A stretch of 64,000 bases of DNA from the NCBI RefSeq assembly GCF_900316465.1, contig NZ_ONDD01000019.1, forward strand, positions 23,422-87,421. The letters run 5' to 3'. Shown piece by piece: positions 7,469-15,565 of the stretch (position 1 is its first letter; each line of letters opens with the position of its first letter). The position numbers and the translations under genes were made by a program. This DNA is from an uncultured Fibrobacter sp. (GTDB taxonomy: Bacteria > Fibrobacterota > Fibrobacteria > Fibrobacterales > Fibrobacteraceae). The notes below the pieces were generated by a model. It saw only the letters and a list, made by a program, of their open reading frames with translations, had not been told where the DNA came from and made no database searches.

Positions 7469-9649
7469 CTATTCCATGCCGCGAATAATGTCGCGGAGTC
7501 GTGCAGCTTCCTCGAAATCGAGGCGTGCGGCGGCCTCTTTCATCTGTTTTTCCAACTCTTCGATGCTTTCGGACCCCGAATTGTTGCGCCGTGCCTGTTG
7601 CGGGAGCGCCTTTTTCTTGCCGGGGCCTTTTTTGCGAGTTTTGCTGGAGGGCTGTAGCGGTTCCATAGGACGGATGCCGTTGCCGTCGTCTTCGTAGTCC
7701 TCGTCGACGGAATCGTCGCCGATATCCCCGAGGGGGTCGTTGATTCTCAGGTCGTCTTCGAGCTTGCGGGTCACCGACTTCGGGGTGATTCCATGTTCCT
7801 TGTTGAATTCTTCCTGAACGCTGCGGCGGCGAGCGGTTTCGGTAATGGCCTTGTCGAGGCTATCGGTCATGTTGTCGGCGAACAAAAGCACCGTGCCGTT
7901 CACGTTACGGCTTGCGCGGCCCATGGTCTGAATCAGGCTGCGGTAGTTGCGCAGAAATCCTTCCTTGTCGGCATCGAGAATGGCCACCATGCTCACTTCG
8001 GGCAGGTCCAAGCCTTCGCGCAGCAGGTTGATACCTACGAGCACGTCGAATTCTCCGGTGCGCAAGCCCCGGATGAGTTCGTGGCGTTCCAAAGTCTTGA
8101 TGTCGCTGTGCAGGTAGCGTGCGCGGATGCCTGCTTCTACAAAGAAGTCGGTGAGGTCCTGGGCCATCTTCTTGGTAAGCGTCGTGACCAGCACGCGGTC
8201 GCCGTTCTTGACGACTTCTTCGATGCGGTACAGCAACACGTCCATCTGGCCCTTGATGGGAAACATCTCGATTTTCGGATCCAGAAGCCCGGTTGGCCTG
8301 TTAATTTGTTCGGTAACGACGCCGCCCGTTTTTGTCAGTTCGTAATCGCCGGGGGTGGCACTCACAAAAAGCACCTGCTTCGGGTACATGTACTCGAATT
8401 CGGCAAAGTTCATGGGGCGGTTGTCCAGCGCGCAAGGCAGGCGGAAACCGTACTGCACCAGCGTGGTCTTGCGGCTCTTATCGCCTTCGGCCATGCCGCC
8501 CACTTGCGGAATGCTCACGTGGGATTCGTCAATCATCAAAAGCCAGTCATCGCCAAAGTAGTCGATGAGTGTAAACGGGCGCGTGCCCGGAGCGCGGTTT
8601 TCGATGATGCGGGAGTAGTTTTCGATGCCGCTGCACATGCCGGTTTCTCGGATCATTTCCATGTCGTAGCGAGTGCGGCTGCTGAGACGGGCCGATTCCA
8701 GCACCTTGCCTTCCTTGTCCAGTTCGGCGAGGCGGTCGGTGAGCTCCATTTGCATGCGTTGCAAAATGCCTGCGCGGCCTTCTTCCTTGGTCACAAAGTG
8801 CTTTGCCGGAGCGATGGTCATCTCGTCCAGTTCCTGCGTGACTTCGCCGGTAACCATATTGAAGCGCACGAGCCTGTCAACCTCGTCGCCGAAAAGTTCA
8901 ATTCGCAGGCCTTCTTCGTCGTAGCTCGGGTGAATTTCAATCACATCGCCGTGCACGCGGAAAGAGCCGCGTTCCAGGCTGAAATCGTTTCGCGTATATT
9001 GAATGCGAACCAAGTCGTGCAGAATCTTGTCGCGGTCGTAAATGTCACCCTTCTTGATGCGAACCATCAGGTCGAAGTATTCGCTCGGGCTTCCCAAGCC
9101 GTAAATGCAACTGACAGAGGCAACGATAATCACGTCGCGGCGGGTCAGCAAGTTCGCGGTGGCGCGCAGGCGGAGCTTGTCGATTTCATCGTTGATGCTT
9201 GCGTCTTTTTCGATGAAGGTATCCGTGTGCGGAATATAGGCTTCGGGCTGAAAGTAGTCGTAATAGCTGACGAAGTATTCCACCGCGTTATGTGGGAAGA
9301 ACGCCTTGAATTCTTGATAAAGCTGGGCCGCAAGCGTCTTGTTGTGCGTCAAAATCAGCGTCGGCTTGCCCACGTTCTTGATGACGTTCGCCATCGTGAA
9401 GGTCTTGCCCGAACCCGTCACGCCGAGGAGCGTCTGGAACTGTTCGCCGTGCTTGAAACCTTCCGTTAATTCTTCGATGGCCTTAGGCTGGTCGCCTGCT
9501 GCCCCGTAAGGGCTCACGAGCTCGAAGTTCGCACGAGTCGGTGACTGGAACTGCTTCAAATGTCCCGGCAAACTCTGTTCGGGCGGTAGCGGTTTCGCTA
9601 TCGGTTTGGCATACGGGTCGGGTGTAATAGTCTTGCGTGCGCGAGCCAT
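7469..9649 (-). CDS. uvrB: UvrABC system protein B
   Basis: DNA-damage recognition helicase subunit of nucleotide excision repair; it is loaded by UvrA and recruits UvrC. I choose the ATG at 9649 (MARARK), since the ten upstream in-frame residues (from 9679) are hydrophobic and unlike UvrB. Seen in 726 residues: Walker A GVTGSGKT near 76-83, the beta-hairpin region YYDYFQPEAYIP, helicase motifs (LLMIDESHVSIPQ; LREGLDLPEVSMVAILDADKEGF; QTMGRASRN), and the C-terminal UVR motif (IEELEKQMKEAAARLDFEEA) that contacts UvrC. A Lys/Asp-rich insertion precedes the UVR motif. No ribosome site is visible upstream. Confidence 0.96.
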   Translation of the reverse strand: MARARKTITPDPYAKPIAKPLPPEQSLPGHLKQFQSPTRANFELVSPYGAAGDQPKAIEELTEGFKHGEQFQTLLGVTGSGKTFTMANVIKNVGKPTLILTHNKTLAAQLYQEFKAFFPHNAVEYFVSYYDYFQPEAYIPHTDTFIEKDASINDEIDKLRLRATANLLTRRDVIIVASVSCIYGLGSPSEYFDLMVRIKKGDIYDRDKILHDLVRIQYTRNDFSLERGSFRVHGDVIEIHPSYDEEGLRIELFGDEVDRLVRFNMVTGEVTQELDEMTIAPAKHFVTKEEGRAGILQRMQMELTDRLAELDKEGKVLESARLSSRTRYDMEMIRETGMCSGIENYSRIIENRAPGTRPFTLIDYFGDDWLLMIDESHVSIPQVGGMAEGDKSRKTTLVQYGFRLPCALDNRPMNFAEFEYMYPKQVLFVSATPGDYELTKTGGVVTEQINRPTGLLDPKIEMFPIKGQMDVLLYRIEEVVKNGDRVLVTTLTKKMAQDLTDFFVEAGIRARYLHSDIKTLERHELIRGLRTGEFDVLVGINLLREGLDLPEVSMVAILDADKEGFLRNYRSLIQTMGRASRNVNGTVLLFADNMTDSLDKAITETARRRSVQEEFNKEHGITPKSVTRKLEDDLRINDPLGDIGDDSVDEDYEDDGNGIRPMEPLQPSSKTRKKGPGKKKALPQQARRNNSGSESIEELEKQMKEAAARLDFEEAARLRDIIRGME

Positions 9650-9714
9650 GTGATATAAGAATAAATAATGAATAATCAAAAATTAGCAATAAATAAAAGG
9701 CTTCATTTTAATTT

Positions 9715-9722
9715 TATATTTG
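9715..9722 (+). promoter_or_regulatory. -7 promoter box TATATTTG
   Basis: Exact TAnnTTTG match ending seven bases before the ATG at 9730, giving a predicted leader of only about four bases. Confidence 0.5.
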
Positions 9723-9729
9723 GTTTGTA

Positions 9730-10803
9730 ATGGAATTGTTGAAAAAAATAGGATTGCTTTTGATTGCTTTCGTGGCGTTTGTCGCTGCGGCAACTGAAGA
9801 TGCGTCCGAAGACGATTTCCAGCGTTATTCCGTGGTGCCTATTCTAGGGTATACCGAAGAGACGGAATTCCAGATCGGCGTGATGGCTCTGCTGTTTTTG
9901 CGCCCCGACGAACCGAATGGCAACGTTCCCGAAATCGGCCTTACGGCATATGGCTCGACGCGTGGTCAGCTGCAGTTGCAATTGGAACCTTACTACTACC
10001 TGTTCCACGATCAAATCAGTATTTGGGGACTGCTCAAGTACCAAGATTGGGTGGCTGGCTATTATGGTCGCGGCAATGATCCGGACATTGATATTTTCAC
10101 CAATTTTAACCGCAAAAAATTTCAGTACGGCACGCGAATTGAATCGAGAATCGGGCTTCCGAAGGCGTTCAAGTACGGTGTCGAAGTCCATGCGGAATAC
10201 ACCGAAATTGATTTCGAAGTCGGTAAAATCGATGATTTGCCCGATACCCATTCCGGTTGGCGAAATGGCGCAGGCTATTTGCTGGGAATTGATACCCGCG
10301 ACAATATCAACTGGACGCGGCACGGTTTTTTGGCCCAGTGGCAGCAGATGTTTTATAGCGACCGCTTGGGCGACTACACGTTTGACGTAGAATCGTTTGA
10401 CTTGCGCGGGTATTCCAGCATGTCTAAAACGACAACGATGGCGTTTGGCATGCTGTGGCAGCGTGCCGATGGCGATGTGCCTTTTGACATGCTTGCTGGT
10501 CCCGATGGAATTTGCCGATTCCGCGGTGTAGAAAGCTTGTATTTTGGCGACAATCAGGCGGTAATCATGCAGGCCGAAGTCCGTCAGTTTATTTGGTGGC
10601 GCCTGGGTAGCCATGTGTTCTTCGAAGGCGGAAAATCGGGTCGTTACTTTAGTGAACTTGTTCGTAACGACTGGCACCGGTCCGTTGGTGTTGGCGCTCT
10701 CTTGGGCTTGAATTTAAAGCAGAATTTGTTTGCCCGTGCCGACTTTTCTTGGGTCGATTTTGACCATTTAGGCCTGTCTTTTTACGTTCGTCAAGCATTT
10801 TAG
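9730..10803 (+). CDS. Omp85/BamA-like outer-membrane beta-barrel protein
   Basis: A 357-residue exported protein. The signal peptide is about residues 1-21 (LLIAFVAFVAAA). The remainder is alternating beta strands ending in a C-terminal Phe, as in outer-membrane barrels. The stretch CRFRGVESLYFGDNQAVIMQAEVRQF followed by VFFEGGKSG matches the surface-antigen (Omp85 barrel) pattern, where an RG motif on the L6 loop is diagnostic. No POTRA domains precede the barrel, so it resembles the short barrel-only members rather than BamA itself. Function unknown. The near-absent leader suggests leaderless expression. Confidence 0.8.
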   Translation: MELLKKIGLLLIAFVAFVAAATEDASEDDFQRYSVVPILGYTEETEFQIGVMALLFLRPDEPNGNVPEIGLTAYGSTRGQLQLQLEPYYYLFHDQISIWGLLKYQDWVAGYYGRGNDPDIDIFTNFNRKKFQYGTRIESRIGLPKAFKYGVEVHAEYTEIDFEVGKIDDLPDTHSGWRNGAGYLLGIDTRDNINWTRHGFLAQWQQMFYSDRLGDYTFDVESFDLRGYSSMSKTTTMAFGMLWQRADGDVPFDMLAGPDGICRFRGVESLYFGDNQAVIMQAEVRQFIWWRLGSHVFFEGGKSGRYFSELVRNDWHRSVGVGALLGLNLKQNLFARADFSWVDFDHLGLSFYVRQAF

Positions 10804-10908
10804 CGCAAAAAACGCCAAAAAAGCGGCTGGCTATGTGCATTTCGTCCCCAAATTAGGGTTATATGTCGCTTTTGTAATAATTTTGACAACACATTTGTTA
10901 TTTTTTTC

Positions 10909-10916
10909 TATCTTTG
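10909..10916 (+). promoter_or_regulatory. -7 promoter box TATCTTTG for the ACP gene
   Basis: Exact TAnnTTTG match 26 bases upstream of the ACP start; a TTGACA hexamer lies at 10883-10888. Confidence 0.6.
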
Positions 10917-10941
10917 CCCCAAAAAAGTTACGAGGTATAAT

Positions 10942-11181
10942 ATGAACGAAATGAAAGAAAAACTCAAGGCCTTCTTTATGTCTGATCTCGGTGTCGATGG
11001 CGACGTGCTTCAGTTCGATACTCCGCTTTTCGGTGAAGAAATTGGCCTGGATTCTGTTGATTCTCTTGAAATCATCTCCTTTGTCGATAGCAACTTCGGT
11101 GTGTCTATGACGGGTGTTGCCAAGGAAAACTTCCAGAGCATCGATACAATCGCTGCATACATCGAAGCTCATAAGGCCTAA
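10942..11181 (+). CDS. Acyl carrier protein of the KS-CLF pathway
   Basis: A 79-residue carrier protein that would hold growing acyl chains on a 4'-phosphopantetheine arm. The attachment serine is Ser38 in GLDSVDSLEI, which differs from the GADSLDTVEL form of housekeeping AcpP and resembles dedicated carriers of aryl-polyene/flexirubin-type clusters. An ACGAGGT ribosome site precedes the ATG. It has its own promoter and its own terminator (11189-11210), so it is made separately from, and probably in excess of, the downstream enzymes. Carrier function is firm; pathway assignment is inferred from its neighbours. Confidence 0.9.
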   Translation: MNEMKEKLKAFFMSDLGVDGDVLQFDTPLFGEEIGLDSVDSLEIISFVDSNFGVSMTGVAKENFQSIDTIAAYIEAHKA

Positions 11182-11188
11182 AGAATTT

Positions 11189-11210
11189 AGCCGGGGACGC
11201 GTTCTCGGCT
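11189..11210 (+). terminator. Terminator after the ACP gene
   Basis: Stem AGCCG...CGGCT with extended GGGA/TTCT pairing, followed by seven T's. It separates the ACP transcript from the KS-CLF operon. Confidence 0.8.
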
Positions 11211-11255
11211 TTTTTTGTTTTTCTCGCATCCTGGAGCTTGGCAATAGGATGCATC

Positions 11256-11263
11256 TATCTTTG
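11256..11263 (+). promoter_or_regulatory. -7 promoter box TATCTTTG for the KS-CLF operon
   Basis: Exact TAnnTTTG match ending eight bases before the ATG at 11272, so the operon transcript would have a leader of only about five bases. Confidence 0.55.
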
Positions 11264-11271
11264 GAAAAAAT

Positions 11272-13668
11272 ATGACCCCTAATGACAAGCGTTGTGTAGT
11301 TACAGGTTTAGGCGTCATTTGTGCCGTCGGTAACAATGTCGAAGAAACTTGGAAGAGTGCCTTGGAATCTGTTTCCGGCATTCATAAGACAACTTCTGTT
11401 GATACAGTGAACTGCTATGCGGACTTGGCTGCCGAAGTCAAGTGTGACACCCTCGATGAAATTGACGCTCCCGAAGAAAAGGACCGCGTCTCGAAACTTT
11501 GCATCAAGGCTGCTAACGAAGCTTTGGCCGATGCAGGTCTCAAGAACTTTGGCGACGACCAGCGCGTGAGCGTGGTGATTGGAAGTTGCGTGGGTGGTGT
11601 TCTTTCGATTGAACAGTATCATCAGCATGGTCGCGACGCTTCTGAAATTGCCAAGATGCCTATCGCTTCAATCGCCTCCCAGGTGGCCGAAACTTGCGGT
11701 GCCGGTGGCATCGTGACGAACGTGGCTAATGCTTGCGCTGCCGGCACGATTTCCATTGCGGTGGCTTGCGATTTGATTCGCGCCGGCAAAGCGGACGTGG
11801 TCATTGCGGGCGGCGCCGATTCTTTTGCCTCGGTTCCGTATTCCGGATTCCTTTCTTTGCATGCCCTCGACGAAAACGGCTGCTCTCCGTTCAACCGCTG
11901 CAACGGCATTACGCTCGGCGAAGGCGCCGGCATCGTGATTGTTGAATCTTACGAACATGCTCAAAAGCGCTCTGCCAAGCAGTACTGCGAAGTGCTGGGT
12001 TCGGGTGTCACGAGCGATGCGAACCACATTACCGCTCCGCGTGAAGATGGTCTTTGCCTTAAGGAAGCGATCAACCGCTCTGTCAAGAACTCCGGCATTG
12101 CAAAAACCGATATCGGTTACATCAATGCCCACGGTACCGGTACGGGCAAGAACGATAACGCCGAAATGACCGCCTTCAAGGCTTACTTTGGCGAAGAAAA
12201 CCCGACGGTGAGCGTGAGCTCGACCAAGGTGCTTACGGGCCACTGCCTGGGGGCCGCCGGTGCGATTGAAGCCGTGTTCAGCATCAAGGCTCTTACTACC
12301 GATACAGTGCTTCCGACCTTCCCGTACAGCGAAGAACAGTCTGCCGCCCTCAAGGAAAAAGTGGGCGACATGGACTTTGTGCAGAACAAGGCTCGCCACA
12401 AGGATTTGAAGTGCGTGCTGAGCAACAACGTTGCTTTTGGCGGCACGAATGCGGCAATCGTTTTCTCGAAGGAACCGGGAAACGTGACTGCCCAGAGCGC
12501 TGCAAACAAGAAGATTGCCGTGACAGGTCTTGGCATCGTGTCTCCCCTCGGCAACAGCAAGACCGCTTACCTTGAAGCCGTGAAAGCCGGCAAGAAGCCG
12601 GAATCGACTTCGGTCCGCTCGACGATTGCCCTGGACGACTACAAGGAACTCGGCATCAAGATGGCTTTCTACCGCAAGCTCGACAACCTGGGCCAGCTCC
12701 AGACGGTGTCCGGCATGCGTGCGCTGCAAGATGCTAACTTCAAGGTGTCTGACGAAAATGCCATGGATATCGGTATTATCGTGGGAACAAGCGAAGGCGG
12801 TCTTGGCGCCACTTACGATTTTGAAGAACTGATTGCTGAACTCGGCAATGCCGGTGGTTCCGCCTTCAAGTTCCCGCACACCGTTTACAATGCGGCTGGC
12901 GGTTACCTCTCTATTTGTTCGGGTATCAAGGGCTACGGCGTTACCATTACCACGGGTCCGCTTTCTGGCCTTGATAGTATTGGCTATTCCATGAACGTGA
13001 TTCATGATGGTCAGCAGCAGGCCATGATGGCTACCGGTACCGACGAAAACCTGCCGATTATTACGGAATTTGCCCAGAAGCTTGGTGTGGCCGCAAACGA
13101 TGTGGTGGCGCCTTTCGCTAATGCTGAAGGTTTTGTGGTGGGCGACGGCTCGGTGTCGATTTTGCTCGAAGAAGAAGAATATGCCAAGGCCCGCGGTGCC
13201 AAGGTCTACTGCTACGCGCTCGGTTTCGGCCATGGCCGAAAGAACGTGAAGTTCGGTAAGCTTGTCGGTTCTGACGAGGCTTTGGACAAGGCCATTGCCG
13301 ACGCTCTAGCCGATGCCGGCATTACGGCTGCCGACGTGGATGCGGTCTGCGGTTTTGCAAACGGCTGCAAGAAGATTGACGATATCGAAAAGGGAGCCCT
13401 TAAGCGCGTGTTTGGCGAAAAGCTTGCGACGATGCCGCTCTTCGAAGTCAAGGAACGCACCGGTGAAGGCCGTGCGGGGTCTGCAGCCCTTGCCGCTGCC
13501 GAAGCTGCTCTCTTGTTGAGCGGTGAAATGGCTAGCGATAACGCCTACTTTGTGGCGGCAGATGATTCTGTCTCGACAAAGACGGTTGAATCGGCAAATC
13601 TCAAGAAAATTTTGGTTGTTTCTTACGCGACGGGCGGCTCTTATAGCGCTGTCGTGCTTGGAAAATAG
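11272..13668 (+). CDS. Fused ketosynthase / chain-length-factor-like protein
   Basis: A 798-residue protein made of two FabF-like ketosynthase domains, about residues 6-400 and 413-798. The first keeps the full Cys-His-His triad: Cys155 in NACAAGT, His287 in NAHGTGT and His324 in TGHCLGAAG. In the second, the Cys position is Pro563 (TTGPLSG), the first His position is Phe695 (CGFANGC), and the second is apparently Glu (TGEGRAG). This is the pattern of KS-alpha/KS-beta (chain-length factor) pairs of type II polyketide and aryl-polyene systems, here fused in one chain. It heads a tightly packed operon with FabG, FabZ, PlsC-like and patatin genes. Condensing activity is well supported; product identity is inference. 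Confidence 0.9.
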   Translation: MTPNDKRCVVTGLGVICAVGNNVEETWKSALESVSGIHKTTSVDTVNCYADLAAEVKCDTLDEIDAPEEKDRVSKLCIKAANEALADAGLKNFGDDQRVSVVIGSCVGGVLSIEQYHQHGRDASEIAKMPIASIASQVAETCGAGGIVTNVANACAAGTISIAVACDLIRAGKADVVIAGGADSFASVPYSGFLSLHALDENGCSPFNRCNGITLGEGAGIVIVESYEHAQKRSAKQYCEVLGSGVTSDANHITAPREDGLCLKEAINRSVKNSGIAKTDIGYINAHGTGTGKNDNAEMTAFKAYFGEENPTVSVSSTKVLTGHCLGAAGAIEAVFSIKALTTDTVLPTFPYSEEQSAALKEKVGDMDFVQNKARHKDLKCVLSNNVAFGGTNAAIVFSKEPGNVTAQSAANKKIAVTGLGIVSPLGNSKTAYLEAVKAGKKPESTSVRSTIALDDYKELGIKMAFYRKLDNLGQLQTVSGMRALQDANFKVSDENAMDIGIIVGTSEGGLGATYDFEELIAELGNAGGSAFKFPHTVYNAAGGYLSICSGIKGYGVTITTGPLSGLDSIGYSMNVIHDGQQQAMMATGTDENLPIITEFAQKLGVAANDVVAPFANAEGFVVGDGSVSILLEEEEYAKARGAKVYCYALGFGHGRKNVKFGKLVGSDEALDKAIADALADAGITAADVDAVCGFANGCKKIDDIEKGALKRVFGEKLATMPLFEVKERTGEGRAGSAALAAAEAALLLSGEMASDNAYFVAADDSVSTKTVESANLKKILVVSYATGGSYSAVVLGK

Positions 13669-13692
13669 TGTTTAGGAAGAAGGAGCTAGAAT

Positions 13693-14424
13693 ATGAAAGT
13701 AGCTTTGGTAACAGGTGCTTCTAAGGGAATCGGCAAGGCTTGCGCCTTGCGCCTTGCTCGCGACGGCTATACCGTCGTGGTGAACTACTCCAGTTCCGAC
13801 GAGGCTGCAAACGCCACGCTCGACCAGATTAAGGCCGAAGGTGGTGACGGCATGATTTACAAGGCGAATGTCGCCGACCTTTCTCAGGTGAAAGTCATGA
13901 TTCGCGAAGTCTTTAAGGCTTATGGTCGTATTGACGTGCTTGTGAATAATGCTGGTATCGTTCGTGACGAATACTTGATGATGATGAACCCGGAAACGTT
14001 GGACAAGTGCTTCGACCTGAATGTGAAGGGTTACTTCTACTGCGCACAGCAGGTTGCTGTGAAAATGTACAAGCAGAAGTCCGGCGTGATTATCAACATG
14101 AGCTCCGTGTCTTCGAAGTTCGCTCTTGCAGGCCAGGCTGTTTACAGCGCCACCAAGGGTGCAGTGAACTCCTTGACCCAGACGCTTGCCAAGGAACTGG
14201 GTGGTTTCGGCATCCGCGTGAATGCCGTGGCTCCGGGCTTTATCGCAACAGATATGATCGAAGCGATTCCCGAAGAAACCCGCAAGGGCTACCTCGAAAA
14301 GATTCCTCTGAAGCGCTTTGGCTCTGCCGACGAAGTCGCAAATATTGTATCTGCGCTCGCTTCTGATCAGTTCGCCTACGTGACCGGCCAGGTGTTCGTG
14401 CTCGACGGAGGTCTTTCTCTATGA
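13693..14424 (+). CDS. fabG: 3-oxoacyl-ACP reductase (FabG-type)
   Basis: NADPH-dependent ketoreductase of the short-chain dehydrogenase family. It reduces the beta-keto group made by the upstream ketosynthase. Seen in 243 residues: the nucleotide motif TGASKGIG at 7-14, NNAGI near 87-91, the catalytic Ser in INMSSVSS, and the YSATK Tyr-Lys pair near 155-159. The length is typical. A strong AAGGAGC site precedes the ATG. Its stop overlaps the start of the dehydratase gene, indicating translational coupling. This may be pathway-specific rather than the housekeeping copy. Confidence 0.93.
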   Translation: MKVALVTGASKGIGKACALRLARDGYTVVVNYSSSDEAANATLDQIKAEGGDGMIYKANVADLSQVKVMIREVFKAYGRIDVLVNNAGIVRDEYLMMMNPETLDKCFDLNVKGYFYCAQQVAVKMYKQKSGVIINMSSVSSKFALAGQAVYSATKGAVNSLTQTLAKELGGFGIRVNAVAPGFIATDMIEAIPEETRKGYLEKIPLKRFGSADEVANIVSALASDQFAYVTGQVFVLDGGLSL

Positions 14425-14867
14425 TGAACATTTACGAAATCAGCGAAAAGATTGCTCAGCGCCCGCCGTTCCAGATGATCGAGAAGGTCACGGAACTGGT
14501 GCCGAATGAATCTGCCGTGGGTATTAAGAATGTGAGCGTGAACGAACCGTACTTTACGGGTCACTTTCCGGGCACCCCGATTATGCCGGGCGTGCTCATT
14601 GTGGAAAGTTGCGCTCAGCTTTGCTCGCTCGTGATTGAAAAGCCCGCCGAAGATTTGGAAAAAAATCTCTACGTGCTTTTGAAGATTGACGGATTCAAGT
14701 TTGTGAAGCCGGTGATTCCGGGTGACCAGCTTGAAATCTCTGTCAAGAAGACGAAGGAAGGCGGCGTGCTGGTCGGTTTTGACTGCATCGTGAAAGTGAA
14801 CGGCAACGTTCATGCGAAGGGCGCCCTGACGTTTACAAGCATCCCGAAAGAATCTCTCGGAAAATAA
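14421..14867 (+). CDS. fabZ: 3-hydroxyacyl-ACP dehydratase (FabZ-type)
   Basis: A 148-residue hot-dog-fold dehydratase that removes water from 3-hydroxyacyl-ACP to give trans-2-enoyl-ACP. Seen: the FabZ signature GHFPGTPIMPGVLIVES with catalytic His48 and Glu62. The start ATGATG overlaps the fabG stop; the second ATG (14424) is an equal alternative. Its own stop overlaps the next ATG (TAATG). No enoyl reductase gene is present in the operon, so cycles may stop at the alkene and yield conjugated double bonds. That last point is inference. Confidence 0.93.
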   Translation: MMNIYEISEKIAQRPPFQMIEKVTELVPNESAVGIKNVSVNEPYFTGHFPGTPIMPGVLIVESCAQLCSLVIEKPAEDLEKNLYVLLKIDGFKFVKPVIPGDQLEISVKKTKEGGVLVGFDCIVKVNGNVHAKGALTFTSIPKESLGK

Positions 14868-15565
14868 TGAAAAAGAAGAACCCGCTGTTCGAACTTTTCA
14901 TGCGCTTTTTCATGGTGGTTGTCATCTACACCGTGCGCGTCTATTTGCTTGTTTGGCACCGCCCGAAGGTGACCTTTGTCGGTAACACGGTAAAGTCTCC
15001 GCGCCTGAAGACACCGTCGGTGATTATTGCGAACCATACGAGCATGTGGGACCCCCTCATGATGCTCGCTATCTTTTTCCATCACAAAAGCATCGTGGTG
15101 GCTAAAGACCAGATTGAAGACCCGCATTTTAGTTGGGCGCTGACCCGCGTGAAGTGCGTGATTCCTTGCGACCGCTTTAACATGGACACCGAATGGGCCT
15201 TGCTTGCCAAACGTGAACTGGAAAAGGGAAACAACGTCATTATTTTCCCCGAAGGCAAGTGCCGCTATGACGGCTTGTTGAACGAATTCAAGACGGGTTT
15301 TGCGTTCCTTGCCCGCAGTACCGGCGCGCCAGTGCTTTCGGTGGGAATCGACGGCATTTATAAGCGAGGTCACCGCACACAAATTGTTGTGGGCGAACCT
15401 GAAAAGATTGAACGCGTGAAGGGAATCCCTTCTTCGAAGCACTTGGCTGAACGCAGCGAATACTTCCGACAGAAAGTCTGGGGGCTCAAGCAGCAGGCGT
15501 TGGGTAAGTCTGAAGTGGCTCCGCTCCCGGTCGCATCTGAAACTCCTGAAGAGGTCGAGGCATGA
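14867..15565 (+). CDS. PlsC-like lysophospholipid acyltransferase
   Basis: A 232-residue membrane-associated acyltransferase. An N-terminal hydrophobic segment (about residues 10-29) is followed by the HX4D catalytic motif (NHTSMWDP, His57 and Asp62) and the acceptor-site motif FPEGKCR near residue 127. PlsC-family enzymes acylate lysophosphatidate or related acceptors. In aryl-polyene clusters a related enzyme attaches the polyene to a lipid head, which is the role I infer here. It overlaps both neighbours by one to four bases. Confidence 0.88.
   Translation: MKKKNPLFELFMRFFMVVVIYTVRVYLLVWHRPKVTFVGNTVKSPRLKTPSVIIANHTSMWDPLMMLAIFFHHKSIVVAKDQIEDPHFSWALTRVKCVIPCDRFNMDTEWALLAKRELEKGNNVIIFPEGKCRYDGLLNEFKTGFAFLARSTGAPVLSVGIDGIYKRGHRTQIVVGEPEKIERVKGIPSSKHLAERSEYFRQKVWGLKQQALGKSEVAPLPVASETPEEVEA

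Noticed and set aside
7793..9469. Long plus-strand reading frame opposite uvrB
   Set aside because: Antisense shadow caused by the biased third codon position of uvrB; no domain in its translation.
12511..13668. Second ketosynthase half as an independent gene or frameshifted FabF
   Set aside because: The frame is continuous with no internal ribosome site or stop, and residue replacements are consistent with a chain-length factor rather than decay.
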